Positions 6,436 through 14,590 of a stretch of 40,361 nucleotides of DNA are shown here, piece after piece (positions within the stretch are counted from its first letter, which is position 1; each line of letters begins with the position of its first letter). Under the pieces are notes generated by a model. It was not told where the DNA came from. It saw only the letters and a list, made by a program, of their open reading frames with translations, and searched no databases. This DNA is from Actinomadura physcomitrii (GTDB lineage: Bacteria > Actinomycetota > Actinomycetes > Streptosporangiales > Streptosporangiaceae). The translations under genes were made by a program, and so were the position numbers. The stretch covers positions 230,289-270,649 of the forward strand of contig NZ_WBMS02000009.1 of NCBI RefSeq assembly GCF_008923205.2, in the 5' to 3' direction.

Positions 6436-7418
6436 GACGGGCCCTCCCCGGCGCCGCCGGAACCGACGGCCGGGACGTCCGGCCGCGCGAGCACGTTGAA
6501 GCACCCGGCCTCCAGATCGCCGCCGAGCCCCACGAACGTCTCCGGGGTCAGCTCCACGATCCGGCCGCGCGGCGACGCCCCGCACTCCACGCACCGGTCG
6601 CAGAACCGGGCCGCCGCGCAGCCGCACTCCACCACCGGCACCCGCCCGGCGCGCCCGCTGCACTCGTTGTGCACCGTGATCTCGCTGCCGATCGACAGGA
6701 ACGGGAACGCGACGCAGCCGGACGGGGCGCCCGCGCACCCGCCGCCGTCGCCCTCCGGATCGACCGCCGGGTACGCCGCGCCGCGCGGCACCGGCGGGCG
6801 CGCGAACCAGGTCGCCGTCCCGCGCAGCACCGCCGGCGCGGGCTCCGCCGCCTCCGGCCCGGCCAGGTCGTCGGCCCGGTAACCCGGCTGCGACGTGCCC
6901 GGACGCACCGCCTGCGGCCCGCCGGGGGAGCGCACGCAGATCACGTCGACGAGGTAGCCGGGCTCCAGCCGCGGATGCCGGACCAGCACCTGCTGGAGGG
7001 CGTGCGGGGGGATCGCCACATGGGCGCGCCCGCGATGGGGGCCCATGTCCACCTCCCAGGCGTCCCGCCCGCACGCCAGCAGGGTGCCGGCGACCCGGTC
7101 GGCATCGACCCAGATCCGGTCGATGCCGGGGCCGCCGGCCTTCGGCCGCACGATCGCCTCGCGCCCCGGCCGCAGCGCGGCGGGGCCCCCGCGCCCGCCG
7201 TGCCACACCGTGGTGTCCCCGCTCATCGCGAGCCGCAGCTCCGCGCCGTCCGCGTTCAGCACCAGCAGGTGCGGGCTCGCGTCCAGGATCGTCCCGGACA
7301 GCGCGCCGAGCGGCCGCGCGGCGTTCTCCGGCAGGCCGGCGCCCGGCTCCGGGGACGCGCCGAGCACGGCCTCCCGGAGACGGCGGCGCCTGGCTCCACG
7401 GCGGTGTGGCAACGGCAT
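6429..7418 (-). CDS. Cys-rich protein with DUF5666-like region and C-terminal double-psi beta-barrel-like domain
   Basis: A 329-residue protein. Residues 35-170 read as beta-rich OB-like units (GTILDASPHLLVLNADG, then VAGTLLACGRDAWEVDMG) of the DUF5666 style. The last 110 residues contain LSIGSEITVHNECSGRAG, then ELTPETFVGLGGDLEAGCFN. This follows the plan of RlpA/expansin double-psi barrels (G-x-x-V-x-V-x-N..GR, then a D/E-L-[ST]-x-x-x-F-x-x-LG close). Cysteines are frequent here (GCAGAPSGC, ECGCAAARFC, CVECG), suggesting disulfides or a metal site. No signal peptide is evident at the chosen start, although the basic N-terminus RRGARRRR is followed by a short apolar stretch. It overlaps the MauE-like gene downstream. 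The domain call is by eye. Confidence 0.6.
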   Translation of the reverse strand: MPLPHRRGARRRRLREAVLGASPEPGAGLPENAARPLGALSGTILDASPHLLVLNADGAELRLAMSGDTTVWHGGRGGPAALRPGREAIVRPKAGGPGIDRIWVDADRVAGTLLACGRDAWEVDMGPHRGRAHVAIPPHALQQVLVRHPRLEPGYLVDVICVRSPGGPQAVRPGTSQPGYRADDLAGPEAAEPAPAVLRGTATWFARPPVPRGAAYPAVDPEGDGGGCAGAPSGCVAFPFLSIGSEITVHNECSGRAGRVPVVECGCAAARFCDRCVECGASPRGRIVELTPETFVGLGGDLEAGCFNVLARPDVPAVGSGGAGEGPSW

Positions 7419-7693
7419 GGCGGCACTCCGGCTCGAAGGTCACGGGGCGGGACGTCTGTTAGGACGGCGAGTCAAGAGTTACGTGCGGTCCACGCTCTGT
7501 CGACGGATTTGTCGCGATAAGTCGATCGACGGGAGATGTTCAATCGACCTGGGATGAGGATTATTAACTGGTTGACCCGGATATGTACTTTAAGTAGGAC
7601 CGGAATTACGATCAACCTGAGATCGTCAACTGTACCGGGAACCGGCGTGGTCAAGATCCACTGGCCCGCCGGGTCCACGACCCCTGGTTCACG

Positions 7694-8254
7694 GTGGTGA
7701 CGGTGAACAGCACGCGGCACGAGGAGTTCCGCGCCTACGTGGCGGACCGCGGACCCACCCTCCTGCGCGCCGCCATGCGCCTGACCAGCGACCGGGCCGA
7801 AGCCGAGGACCTGCTGCAGGCCGCGCTCGCCAAGACCTACCTCGCCTGGGACCGCATCCACGACCGCGCCGCCGTCGACGGCTACGTCCGGCGCGCCATG
7901 GCCAACACGCAGATCTCATGGTGGCGCCGGAAAAAGCTGGATATCTACCCCACGGACCAAGTTCCCGACCGCCCGGTGGACGATCACACCCGGCGCGCCG
8001 AAATGCGCGACGCCCTCGGCCGCGCCCTCGGCCGGCTCCCCGAACGGCAGCGCCTCACGGTCATGCTCCGCTATTACGAGGACATGTCCGAAGCGGAGAT
8101 CGCCGACGTCCTCGGCGTCAGCGTCGGCACGGTCAAGAGCACCGTCTCCCGCGCCATGGCCCGCCTCCGCGACGACGACGCCCTGGGCGACGACTTCCCC
8201 GGCATCCCGCGCCAGCCCAGGGGGGCGACCCCTTGGAACCCCCGTCACGACTGA
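7694..8254 (+). CDS. SigE-family ECF RNA polymerase sigma factor
   Basis: A 186-residue ECF sigma factor of the SigE (SigE20) group. The sigma-2 region includes LLRAAMRLTSDRAEAEDLLQ and AYLAWDRI, then VRRAMANTQISWWRR. The sigma-4 helix-turn-helix is RLTVMLRYYEDMSEAEIADV, then SVGTVKSTVSRAMARLR. No C-terminal extension or adjacent anti-sigma gene is visible. The start is ambiguous between GTG codons at 7694, 7697 and 7703, none with a strong ribosome-binding site. The 275 bp upstream (7419-7693) are AT-rich for this genome, contain no gene I can support, and separate it from the divergent Cys-rich gene. They probably contain both promoters. Confidence 0.88.
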   Translation: MVTVNSTRHEEFRAYVADRGPTLLRAAMRLTSDRAEAEDLLQAALAKTYLAWDRIHDRAAVDGYVRRAMANTQISWWRRKKLDIYPTDQVPDRPVDDHTRRAEMRDALGRALGRLPERQRLTVMLRYYEDMSEAEIADVLGVSVGTVKSTVSRAMARLRDDDALGDDFPGIPRQPRGATPWNPRHD

Positions 8255-8308
8255 CGGGCTGTTTCCCCGCTCCGCTGGCGCTCCGCGGCGACACAGCCTG
8301 TTGGTCGC

Positions 8309-8355
8309 CGGGCAGGCCCGCTGCGCTCGCTGCACTCGCTCCGCGTGCCTGCCCG
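8309..8355. terminator. GC-rich stem-loop, possible terminator or REP-like element
   Basis: CGGGCAGGC at 8309-8317 pairs with GCCTGCCCG at 8347-8355 (9-bp perfect arms). The 29-base loop itself holds repeated GCTCGCT and CGCTCC units. It lies between the sigma-factor stop at 8254 and the acyl-CoA ligase start at 8464. There is no T run, as is common for high-GC terminators. Confidence 0.4.
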
Positions 8356-8463
8356 TGCCCGGGGCCGGCGTTCAAGCCGCTGGGGGCGGGGCTCTGGGCA
8401 AACGGAAGGTGGTGGGCTAGAACGGAGGTCCGCGGGTAGGGCGCAGCGAGCCGGAGGTGTGCC

Positions 8464-10086
8464 GTGTGGAGCACCATGCAGGACTTTCCGCTGACCATCA
8501 CCACGATCATGCGGTACGGCACGCAGGTGTGCGGCTCCGCGGAGATCGCGACGTGGACCGGGGACGGGGCGCGGCGCCGGAGCTACGCGGAGGTCGGTGA
8601 GCGCGCCGCCCGGCTCGCCGGGGCGCTGCGCGGGCTCGGGGTGGACGGCGACCAGCGCGTCGCGACGTTCATGTGGAACAACGCCGAGCATCTGGAGGCG
8701 TATCTCGCGGTCCCGTCGATGGGGGCCGTGCTGCACACGCTGAACCTGCGGCTGTTCCCCGACCAGCTCGTGTACATCGCGAACCACGCTGAGGACCGCG
8801 TCGTCATCGTGGACGGGTCGCTGATCCCGTTGCTCGCGCCGGTGCTGCCGCAGATGAAGACCGTCCGGCACGTCATGGTGGTGGGTGAGGGGGACACGGC
8901 GCCGCTGGAGGCGGCGGGCAAGGAGCCGCACTCGTACGAGGAGCTGCTCGCCGCCGCGCCGCCGGAGTTCGACTGGCCGGAGATCGACGAGCGCGCGGCG
9001 GCGGCCATGTGCTACACGAGCGGCACCACGGGCAACCCGAAGGGCGTCGCGTACTCGCACCGGTCCGCGTACCTGCACTCGATGGCGGTGTGCACCGGGA
9101 ACGCGCTCGGGATGAGCGGCGCCGACGTGGTGCTGCCGGTGGTCCCGATGTTCCACGCGAACGCGTGGGGCCTGCCGTACGCGGCGATGATGGCGGGCGC
9201 GGCACTGGTGATGCCGGACCGGTTCCTGCAGGCCGAGCCGCTGGTGAAGCTGATCGAGGCGGAGCGTCCGACGATCGCGGGCGCCGTCCCGACGATCTGG
9301 TCGGACGTGCTGCGGTACACGAAGGAGCACGGGTCGGACCTCAGCTCGCTGCGGCTCGTCCCGTGCGGCGGGTCGGCGGTGCCGGAGGCGCTGATGCGCG
9401 GGTTCGACGAGATCGGCGTGCGGATCGTGCAGGCGTGGGGGATGACGGAGACGTCGCCGGTCGCGACGATGGCGCACGCGCCGGCCGGCGCGGAGGGGGA
9501 GCGGGCCTGGCGGGCGCGGATCACCCAGGGGCGGGTGCTGGCCGGGCTGGAGATCCGGGTGGTCGGGGACGGGGACGTGGTGCTGCCGAACGACGGGGAG
9601 GCCGTCGGCGAGGTGGAGATCCGCGGCCCGTGGATCACCGGCGCCTACTATCGCGACGAGGACCCCGGCAGGTTCCACGACGGGTGGCTGCGCACCGGCG
9701 ACGTCGGCAACCTCTCCCCCGACGGGTACATGGTCCTGACCGACCGGGCGAAGGACGTCATCAAGTCGGGCGGCGAGTGGATCTCCTCGGTGGAGCTGGA
9801 GAACCACCTGATGGCGCACCCGGACGTGATCGAGGCGGCGGTCGTCGGGGTCCCGGACGACCGCTGGCAGGAGCGCCCGCTGGCGTCCGTGGTCGTCCGG
9901 GACGGCGCGTCGGTCACGGCGGCGCGGCTCAGGGAGTTCCTCACCGACCGGGTGCCGAAGTGGCAGCTCCCGGAGCGCTGGGCGTTCATCGCCGAAGTCC
10001 CCAAGACGAGCGTCGGGAAGTTCGACAAGAAGGTGCTGCGCCGCCGCTATGCGGAGGGCGGGCTGGAGGTCGAGCGCGTCGATTGA
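8464..10086 (+). CDS. medium/long-chain fatty-acid--CoA ligase (AMP-binding)
   Basis: A 540-residue ANL-superfamily acyl-CoA synthetase, which activates a carboxylic acid through an acyl-adenylate to the CoA thioester. The P-loop is YTSGTTGNPKGV (about 180-191). Then come MFHANAWGLP, the adenine motif AWGMTETSPV, GWLRTGDVG (ribose-binding Asp), the hinge KDVIKSGGEWISS, and the catalytic-Lys motif GKFDKK near the C-terminus. The start STMQDFPLTIT is the usual beginning of the actinobacterial FadD group. The GTG at 8464 has GGAGG at 8453-8457, 6 bases upstream. The 3' end overlaps the convergent SRPBCC gene by 40 bp. Chain-length specificity cannot be read from sequence. Confidence 0.93.
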   Translation: MWSTMQDFPLTITTIMRYGTQVCGSAEIATWTGDGARRRSYAEVGERAARLAGALRGLGVDGDQRVATFMWNNAEHLEAYLAVPSMGAVLHTLNLRLFPDQLVYIANHAEDRVVIVDGSLIPLLAPVLPQMKTVRHVMVVGEGDTAPLEAAGKEPHSYEELLAAAPPEFDWPEIDERAAAAMCYTSGTTGNPKGVAYSHRSAYLHSMAVCTGNALGMSGADVVLPVVPMFHANAWGLPYAAMMAGAALVMPDRFLQAEPLVKLIEAERPTIAGAVPTIWSDVLRYTKEHGSDLSSLRLVPCGGSAVPEALMRGFDEIGVRIVQAWGMTETSPVATMAHAPAGAEGERAWRARITQGRVLAGLEIRVVGDGDVVLPNDGEAVGEVEIRGPWITGAYYRDEDPGRFHDGWLRTGDVGNLSPDGYMVLTDRAKDVIKSGGEWISSVELENHLMAHPDVIEAAVVGVPDDRWQERPLASVVVRDGASVTAARLREFLTDRVPKWQLPERWAFIAEVPKTSVGKFDKKVLRRRYAEGGLEVERVD

Positions 10087-10499
10087 GCGATCGCGTCCTC
10101 CCAGGAGCGCAGGAACGCCGCGTACCCGCGGGCGAACGCGTCGAGGTCGTGCGCGCCGGCGGCGGTGAGGGCCGTCAGGTCGTAGCCGACCTCGGCGGTG
10201 CTGCCGCCGTCCGGGTGCGGGGCGATGGCGACGGTGACGGTCCCGGCGCGGTGGCCGGGGGTGACGCGGGCGTAGGAGACGCGGCGTCCGGGGTCGCGGG
10301 CGAGGACGACCCAGGTCGTCCGTTCGTCGCCGTGGACGGTCTCGAACACCGTTCCCGGTTCGGTGTCGTCGGCGGCGCCGGCGGGGAAGGCGGGCCGCCA
10401 GCCGTCCACCCAGCGTTCCTCGCCGCGCGGCGTGAACAGGGTGAACGCCTCGGCGGGCGGCAGCGGGACCCGGACGGTTCCGGTGAGCCGGCGCCTCAT
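10047..10499 (-). CDS. SRPBCC (START/Bet v1-like) family protein
   Basis: A 150-residue helix-grip protein. It has VRVPLPPAEAFTLFTPRGE..W (first strand and helix with the usual phenylalanines), a central strand ladder (GTVFETVHGDERTTWVVLA, then RRVSYARVTPG) and a long C-terminal helix (AFARGYAAFLRSWEDAI). Members bind hydrophobic ligands or act as small-molecule cyclases or carriers; no catalytic residues identify a reaction here. It is the second gene of a two-gene operon: its ATG overlaps the stop of the 84-residue gene as ATGA (10496-10499). Its 3' end overlaps the acyl-CoA ligase gene on the other strand. Confidence 0.75.
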   Translation of the reverse strand: MRRRLTGTVRVPLPPAEAFTLFTPRGEERWVDGWRPAFPAGAADDTEPGTVFETVHGDERTTWVVLARDPGRRVSYARVTPGHRAGTVTVAIAPHPDGGSTAEVGYDLTALTAAGAHDLDAFARGYAAFLRSWEDAIAQSTRSTSSPPSA

Positions 10500-10750
10500 C
10501 GGGGGTCCCCGTCCTCGGTGAGGGCGTGCGCGTCGGCGGCGGTGAGCGTCAGCCCGTAGACGGACTTGAGCTGCCGGATCTTGCCGAGCGTCTCGGCGGA
10601 GAAGGGGGCGCTGCCGTCGAAGGCGTGCAGGGCGATGCCCTCGACGAGGTCGCCGAGGGAGATGTCGAGGTACTCGGCGAGCCCCTTGAGCACCTTCAGC
10701 ACGTTCCGTTCGATCCGCAGGCCGGTCTGGACGCGGTCAACTGGTACCAT
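10496..10750 (-). CDS. 84-residue helical protein, possible ribbon-helix-helix regulator
   Basis: A short protein with a predicted strand and amphipathic helices: VQTGLRIERNVLKVLKGLAE followed by YLDISLGDLVEGIALHAF. The first part resembles a ribbon-helix-helix or small DNA-binding fold but is not diagnostic; I do not recognise a named family. It starts at the ATG at 10750, which lies inside a perfect 16-bp palindrome. A TATTAT-like -10 sequence sits just upstream on the minus strand, so the message may be almost leaderless. It is translationally coupled to the SRPBCC gene by a 4-bp overlap. If it is a DNA-binding protein, the palindrome is the natural candidate for its own operator. Confidence 0.62.
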   Translation of the reverse strand: MVPVDRVQTGLRIERNVLKVLKGLAEYLDISLGDLVEGIALHAFDGSAPFSAETLGKIRQLKSVYGLTLTAADAHALTEDGDPR

Positions 10751-10757
10751 GGTACCA
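10742..10757. promoter_or_regulatory. 16-bp palindrome over a start codon
   Basis: The sequence is two tandem copies of TGGTACCA, each itself palindromic, so the whole 16 bp is a perfect palindrome. The ATG of the 84-residue gene (minus strand, 10748-10750) lies in the centre. A TATTAT-like -10 box on the minus strand is only about 5-10 bases further upstream. A protein bound here would block both transcription start and translation start. Confidence 0.55.
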
Positions 10758-10964
10758 AGATAATACGGTCTGACCTATTTCTGACGCTCGGTCATGAACA
10801 AAGTGGTCACGCAGGGGTGCGGGTACTTGAGCACTCGGTCACCGGAATCGGCTATTTCGGGGGATCGAGTGGTGTCGACCGGCCCGAGGGGTGTATGCAA
10901 GGTGGGCTGATTGTCCGGACGGCCCCTGTGGGGCGGACTTCCATGCCGGTGCCGGGGAGCGTGA

Positions 10965-12698
10965 ATGCCCAGGTTGTCCCCCTCCGAAGACGCGGCGGAC
11001 CGGAAACTGGTCCAGGGTCTGAACGAAGGCGACGAAGCGGCCCTTGGCACGCTCTATGACGAGTACGGTGAGCGCCTTTACGACTACGCTTTGTCAATGA
11101 CGGGGGACGAGAAGACCGCAGCCGGCATCGTCCACGACACCTTCATCGACGCGTGCCGCCGCGCTCCGCGGATGCGCGACCATCTGCACCTGAGTTCCTG
11201 GCTTTACGGCGCGGCGCGGCGCCGCTGCATCCGCCGCGGACGTCCCAAGCACCTGTACTGGGACCGGGACGCCGAGTTCACCGAGACCCCGTTCTTGGAG
11301 CGTGCCGACGCCGGCGACGTGTCCGGCTGGCCGCCGTCCGCCCGGCTGCACGACCTGCTGGACGTCGCGCTCGCCGCGCTGGACCCGGTCGACCAGGAGG
11401 CCCTGCTGCTGGCGTTCCGGCACGACCTGCCGCCCGCGCGGCTCGGCGCCGCGCTCGGCATGTCGGCGCGCCGCGCCGCCGCCCGGGTCCGGATGGCCGC
11501 TGCCGCGATGGAGACCGTGCTCGCCGCCGAGGCGGCCCAGGCCGCCCGCTCCTGCGGGTCCAAGGCCTGCGCCGCACCGCCCGCGCAGGCGGCGGAGCCG
11601 GACGCCGAGGAGCCCGCCGAGGAGGCCCGGCCCACCGCCGTGGCCGTCCTCGCGGCCCGCACCCCGCCGGAGCGGCCGCCGGCGCCCGAAGCCGCCCAGG
11701 CCGAGGACGGCCCGGAGGAGGCTGCGTCCGGTGCCGTCCGCGCGGAGCCGAGGCGCGGACCGCTGTCGATCGCGCTGTGGCAGACGTTCCACCGCCGCGG
11801 CGAGACCGGCGCGGACACCGCCGCCGCCGACCCGTCCGTCGCCGAGCACGTCGCGGACTGCCCGGCCTGCCTGGCCCGGGCGAGGGTCCGCGCCGCGCCG
11901 CTGCTGCGCCGGGCGCCCGCGCCGGTGCTGCCCGCGGCGCTGCGGCACCGCGTCATGCACACCGCGACCGACCCCGAGCTGGCCGGCTACCGCGCGGACA
12001 TCGCCGCGCGCGGCGGCTCGCTCACCCCCGAGGGCCTGCCGAGCCAGCCGGACGTGCCGTCGCCGTTCACCCGGCGGTGGCTGCTCACCGGCGGCGGGAT
12101 GGTGGGCGCGCTGGTCACGGCGGTCGTCGCGGCGCTCATCATGGGCCCCGGGATCGGCGGCGACACGCTGTCGTGGCCGCCGTTCCTGAACCAGCCGTCG
12201 ATCAAGCACGAGGGCGGGCACGGCGGCGGCAAGGAGCACGGCGGGCACCGGTCCGGTACGCCCGGCGGGTCCGGCGGCACGTCCGGCGTGCCGGGCGGCG
12301 CGTCCGGCGCGCCCGTCCAGCCGCAGAACGGCGAGAAGGACCCGTCGCCGTCCGCGACGTCCGCGCCGCCGTCGCCCGCGCCGACCACCCCGAAGCCGCC
12401 CGCGCGGCCGGGCGTGCTCGTGGTGAACCCGGGCACGGTCGAGATGTACGGCACCAAGACCGCGCAGGTCAGCCTGTCCGCCCGGAACGGTCCGGTGACC
12501 TGGACGGCGATGACGTCCGACGGCGAGCTGGTGCTGTCGCAGATGCAGGGCGGGGTCGCCAAGGGCGGGACGGCGCACGTGACGGTCACGCTGCGGACCG
12601 CGCTCATCGGGCTGCCCGGGCAGGGCACGCTGACCTTCACCGACTCCGAGGGCGCCGCGCACACGGTCACCGTCAAGTGGGGCGTCTCGCTGCTGTGA
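10965..12698 (+). CDS. ECF sigma factor fused to zinc-finger, membrane anchor and extracytoplasmic Ig-like domain
   Basis: A 577-residue fusion. Residues 15-90 form a sigma-2 domain (LVQGLNEGDEAALGTLYDEY, then HLSSWLYGAARRRCIRR). Residues 125-175 are sigma-4-like (LDPVDQEALLLAFRHDLPPA, then LGMSARRAAARVRMA). After an Ala/Pro-rich linker comes a ZAS-type zinc motif, H295-x3-C299-x2-C302 (EHVADCPACL). One membrane segment follows at about 370-395, then a Gly/Ser/Pro-rich stalk and a C-terminal beta-sandwich (VNPGTVEMYGTKTAQVSL). The layout matches sigma factors carrying their own anti-sigma-like sensor, such as the group called ECF52. The ATG at 10965 has GGGGAG 5 bases upstream. The sigma-2/4 helices diverge from canonical ones. 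No separate anti-sigma gene is nearby. Confidence 0.82.
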   Translation: MPRLSPSEDAADRKLVQGLNEGDEAALGTLYDEYGERLYDYALSMTGDEKTAAGIVHDTFIDACRRAPRMRDHLHLSSWLYGAARRRCIRRGRPKHLYWDRDAEFTETPFLERADAGDVSGWPPSARLHDLLDVALAALDPVDQEALLLAFRHDLPPARLGAALGMSARRAAARVRMAAAAMETVLAAEAAQAARSCGSKACAAPPAQAAEPDAEEPAEEARPTAVAVLAARTPPERPPAPEAAQAEDGPEEAASGAVRAEPRRGPLSIALWQTFHRRGETGADTAAADPSVAEHVADCPACLARARVRAAPLLRRAPAPVLPAALRHRVMHTATDPELAGYRADIAARGGSLTPEGLPSQPDVPSPFTRRWLLTGGGMVGALVTAVVAALIMGPGIGGDTLSWPPFLNQPSIKHEGGHGGGKEHGGHRSGTPGGSGGTSGVPGGASGAPVQPQNGEKDPSPSATSAPPSPAPTTPKPPARPGVLVVNPGTVEMYGTKTAQVSLSARNGPVTWTAMTSDGELVLSQMQGGVAKGGTAHVTVTLRTALIGLPGQGTLTFTDSEGAAHTVTVKWGVSLL

Positions 12699-12723
12699 CC
12701 CGCGCCCCGGGCCCGCGCGATCT

Positions 12724-13488
12724 TCAGCCGGCGGGGCGGTCCTCGCCGGCGAGATGGTCCCTGATCGTTTCGAGGTGCTCGCCCAGCGCGGCCTGCACGC
12801 GGGCCTCCATCGCCCGCGCGATGAGCGGGTCGACGACCATCTTCACCAGCGGCCGCATCCGCCGCACCACCGCGGCGACCTCGGTGACCTCCTCGCGGCC
12901 CGGCTGGTCCTCGAGCCGGGCGAAGACGTGCTCCTGGACGAGCCCGACGAACCGTCCCGCGATCACGTCCACGTCGTCGCGGATCCGCTCGGCGATGTCG
13001 AGCACCGCGTCCAGCGGGATGCCCGCCGCGACCAGCTCGGCGCCGACGTGCAGGAGGCGGGGGCTCGGCACGCGGAACTTGTCGCCGTCCGGTTCGATGA
13101 GGCCGAGCGCGACGGTCCGCTCGCGGATGCGCTCCCGCTCCGCCTCGTCCAGGCCGGTGCCGAAGATCGCGATCAGCTCGTCGTAGGAGACGGTGCCGGG
13201 GATCTCGTCCGACCAGGGGTCGGTGAGCACCTTCTCCAGGCCGAGGACGTCGCCGACGTCCTTGCCGGTCTCCCACGCCGTCAGCAGGTCCTTGATGACC
13301 GCGAAGGTGTAGCCGCGGCCGAGGAGCTGGCCGATCAGCCGCAGCCGGGCCAGGTGGGAGTCGTCGTACAGGCCGACCCGGCCCGCGAGGCGCGGCGGCG
13401 GCAGCAGCCCCCGGTCCTGGTAGGCGCGGATGTTGCGCACGGTGCTCCCGGCGGCCCGCGCCAGGTCGTCGATTCGGTACTCGGCCAT
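12724..13488 (-). CDS. MerR-family transcriptional regulator
   Basis: A 254-residue regulator. The N-terminal winged helix-turn-helix is clear: EYRIDDLARAAGSTVRNIRA, then YQDRGLLPPPRLAGRVGLY, then HLARLRLIGQLLGRGYTF. The C-terminal 150 residues are helical and longer than in metal-sensing MerR proteins. They have no cysteine cluster, so a metal signal is unlikely and a small-molecule signal or dimer partner is more plausible. It is divergent from the nucleotide-cyclase gene, whose own N-terminus also has a short MerR-like helix. The 91-bp gap between them holds a 12-bp palindrome that may be the operator for both. Confidence 0.88.
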   Translation of the reverse strand: MAEYRIDDLARAAGSTVRNIRAYQDRGLLPPPRLAGRVGLYDDSHLARLRLIGQLLGRGYTFAVIKDLLTAWETGKDVGDVLGLEKVLTDPWSDEIPGTVSYDELIAIFGTGLDEAERERIRERTVALGLIEPDGDKFRVPSPRLLHVGAELVAAGIPLDAVLDIAERIRDDVDVIAGRFVGLVQEHVFARLEDQPGREEVTEVAAVVRRMRPLVKMVVDPLIARAMEARVQAALGEHLETIRDHLAGEDRPAG

Positions 13489-13548
13489 GCCTCGCCTGCC
13501 GGTTGTGTCCGTCTTGACCGCCGCGATCTTACTCCGCCATCATTGTGA

Positions 13549-13560
13549 CATTGATCAATG
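13549..13560. promoter_or_regulatory. 12-bp palindrome between MerR and cyclase genes
   Basis: CATTGATCAATG is a perfect palindrome 19 bases upstream of the cyclase ATG, preceded by the related ATTGTGACATTG. It is the most AT-rich sequence of the 91-bp divergent gap. A binding site for the MerR-type regulator is the simplest reading. The half-site TGTGA also recalls CRP-type sites, which would be notable beside a cyclase gene. Confidence 0.45.
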
Positions 13561-13579
13561 GGACATAGAGGGGAAGTCC

Positions 13580-14590
13580 ATGACGGACCCCGGCGGACCC
13601 CCGGACATCGAGGAGACCCTCCTCGGCGGCCCCCTGCGCTACACCCGCAAGGACGTCGAGGCCCTCTCCGGCGTCCCCGACGCGTACGCGCGCCGCATCT
13701 GGCAGGCCCTGGGCTTCCCCATCCCGCCCGACGACGAGGTCGCCTTCACCGACGGCGACGTCACCGCCCTCCGCGAGATCAACGAGGTGCTCGGCCACGA
13801 CCTCGTCGACGAGGACACCGTCCTGCAGCTCGTCCGCGCCGTCGGCCAGACGATGGGACGGCTCGCGAGCTGGCTCGGCGACGTCTGGCTGCAGCGGCTC
13901 AGCGCGCTGCCCGCCGACCAGCCCGTCACGCCCGACCTGGTCAGCGCCGCGCTCGCCGCCACCGAGGAGCTGCGGCCCGCGTTCGAGCGGCTGCTGCTGC
14001 ACGGCTGGCGCCGCCAGCTCACCGCCGCCGGCCTGCGCGCCGCCGCCGTCACGGCGGGCGCCGCCCCGAACGACCCGGCCGCCGGCCTCGCCCACCTCGC
14101 GGTCGGGTTCGCCGACGTCGTGTCCTTCACCCGGCTCAGCCGCAGCCTCGACGCCGACGCGCTCGCCGCGTTCGTCGAGCGGTTCGAGTCCGCGGCGGCG
14201 GAGATCGTCGCGGACCTCGGCGGGCGCGTCGTCAAGACCCTCGGCGATGAGGTGCTCTTCGTCGCGACCGACCCGTCCGCCGCCGCCGAGATCGGGCTGC
14301 GCGCCGCCGAGCGCTTCAACGCGGACCCCGACATCCCCAAGGTCCGCGTCGGCCTGGCGTACGGCGAGGTCATCCAGCGGCTCGGCGACGTCTTCGGCAC
14401 CCCGGTCAACCTCGCCGCCCGCCTCACCGCGACCGCCTACCCCGGCACCGTCCTGATCGACGGCGAGCTGGCGTCGGCGCTGCCCAGCGCCGGCCGCTTC
14501 GACATCTCCTCGCTCCGCCCCCGCCCGCTGCAGGGCCTGGGACGGGTCCGGCCGCGGCTGCTGCGCCGCGCGACCGGCGATCGGCGCTGA
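13580..14590 (+). CDS. class III adenylate/guanylate cyclase with N-terminal helical regulatory domain
   Basis: A 336-residue class III nucleotide cyclase. The catalytic domain starts near residue 170 with VGFADVVSFT. The visible key residues are metal-binding D179 and D223, purine-specifying K219 (VVKTLGDEVLF), and the transition-state pair N277/R281 (VNLAARLT). The set is complete, so the domain should be active as a homodimer; Lys plus the second Asp favours ATP. Residues 1-165 are helical, opening LRYTRKDVEALSGVPDAYAR, a helix-turn-helix-like segment found in the actinobacterial group with a pH-sensing-like N-terminal domain. There is no membrane segment. AGAGGGGA lies upstream of the ATG at 13580. 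The stop abuts the convergent OhrR-like gene directly. Confidence 0.9.
   Translation: MTDPGGPPDIEETLLGGPLRYTRKDVEALSGVPDAYARRIWQALGFPIPPDDEVAFTDGDVTALREINEVLGHDLVDEDTVLQLVRAVGQTMGRLASWLGDVWLQRLSALPADQPVTPDLVSAALAATEELRPAFERLLLHGWRRQLTAAGLRAAAVTAGAAPNDPAAGLAHLAVGFADVVSFTRLSRSLDADALAAFVERFESAAAEIVADLGGRVVKTLGDEVLFVATDPSAAAEIGLRAAERFNADPDIPKVRVGLAYGEVIQRLGDVFGTPVNLAARLTATAYPGTVLIDGELASALPSAGRFDISSLRPRPLQGLGRVRPRLLRRATGDRR

Noticed and set aside
5605..7443. One 612-codon minus-strand protein
   Set aside because: The frame joins antisense-like low-complexity sequence to the MauE-like gene. The real upstream gene is the overlapping 329-codon frame with a DPBB-like domain.
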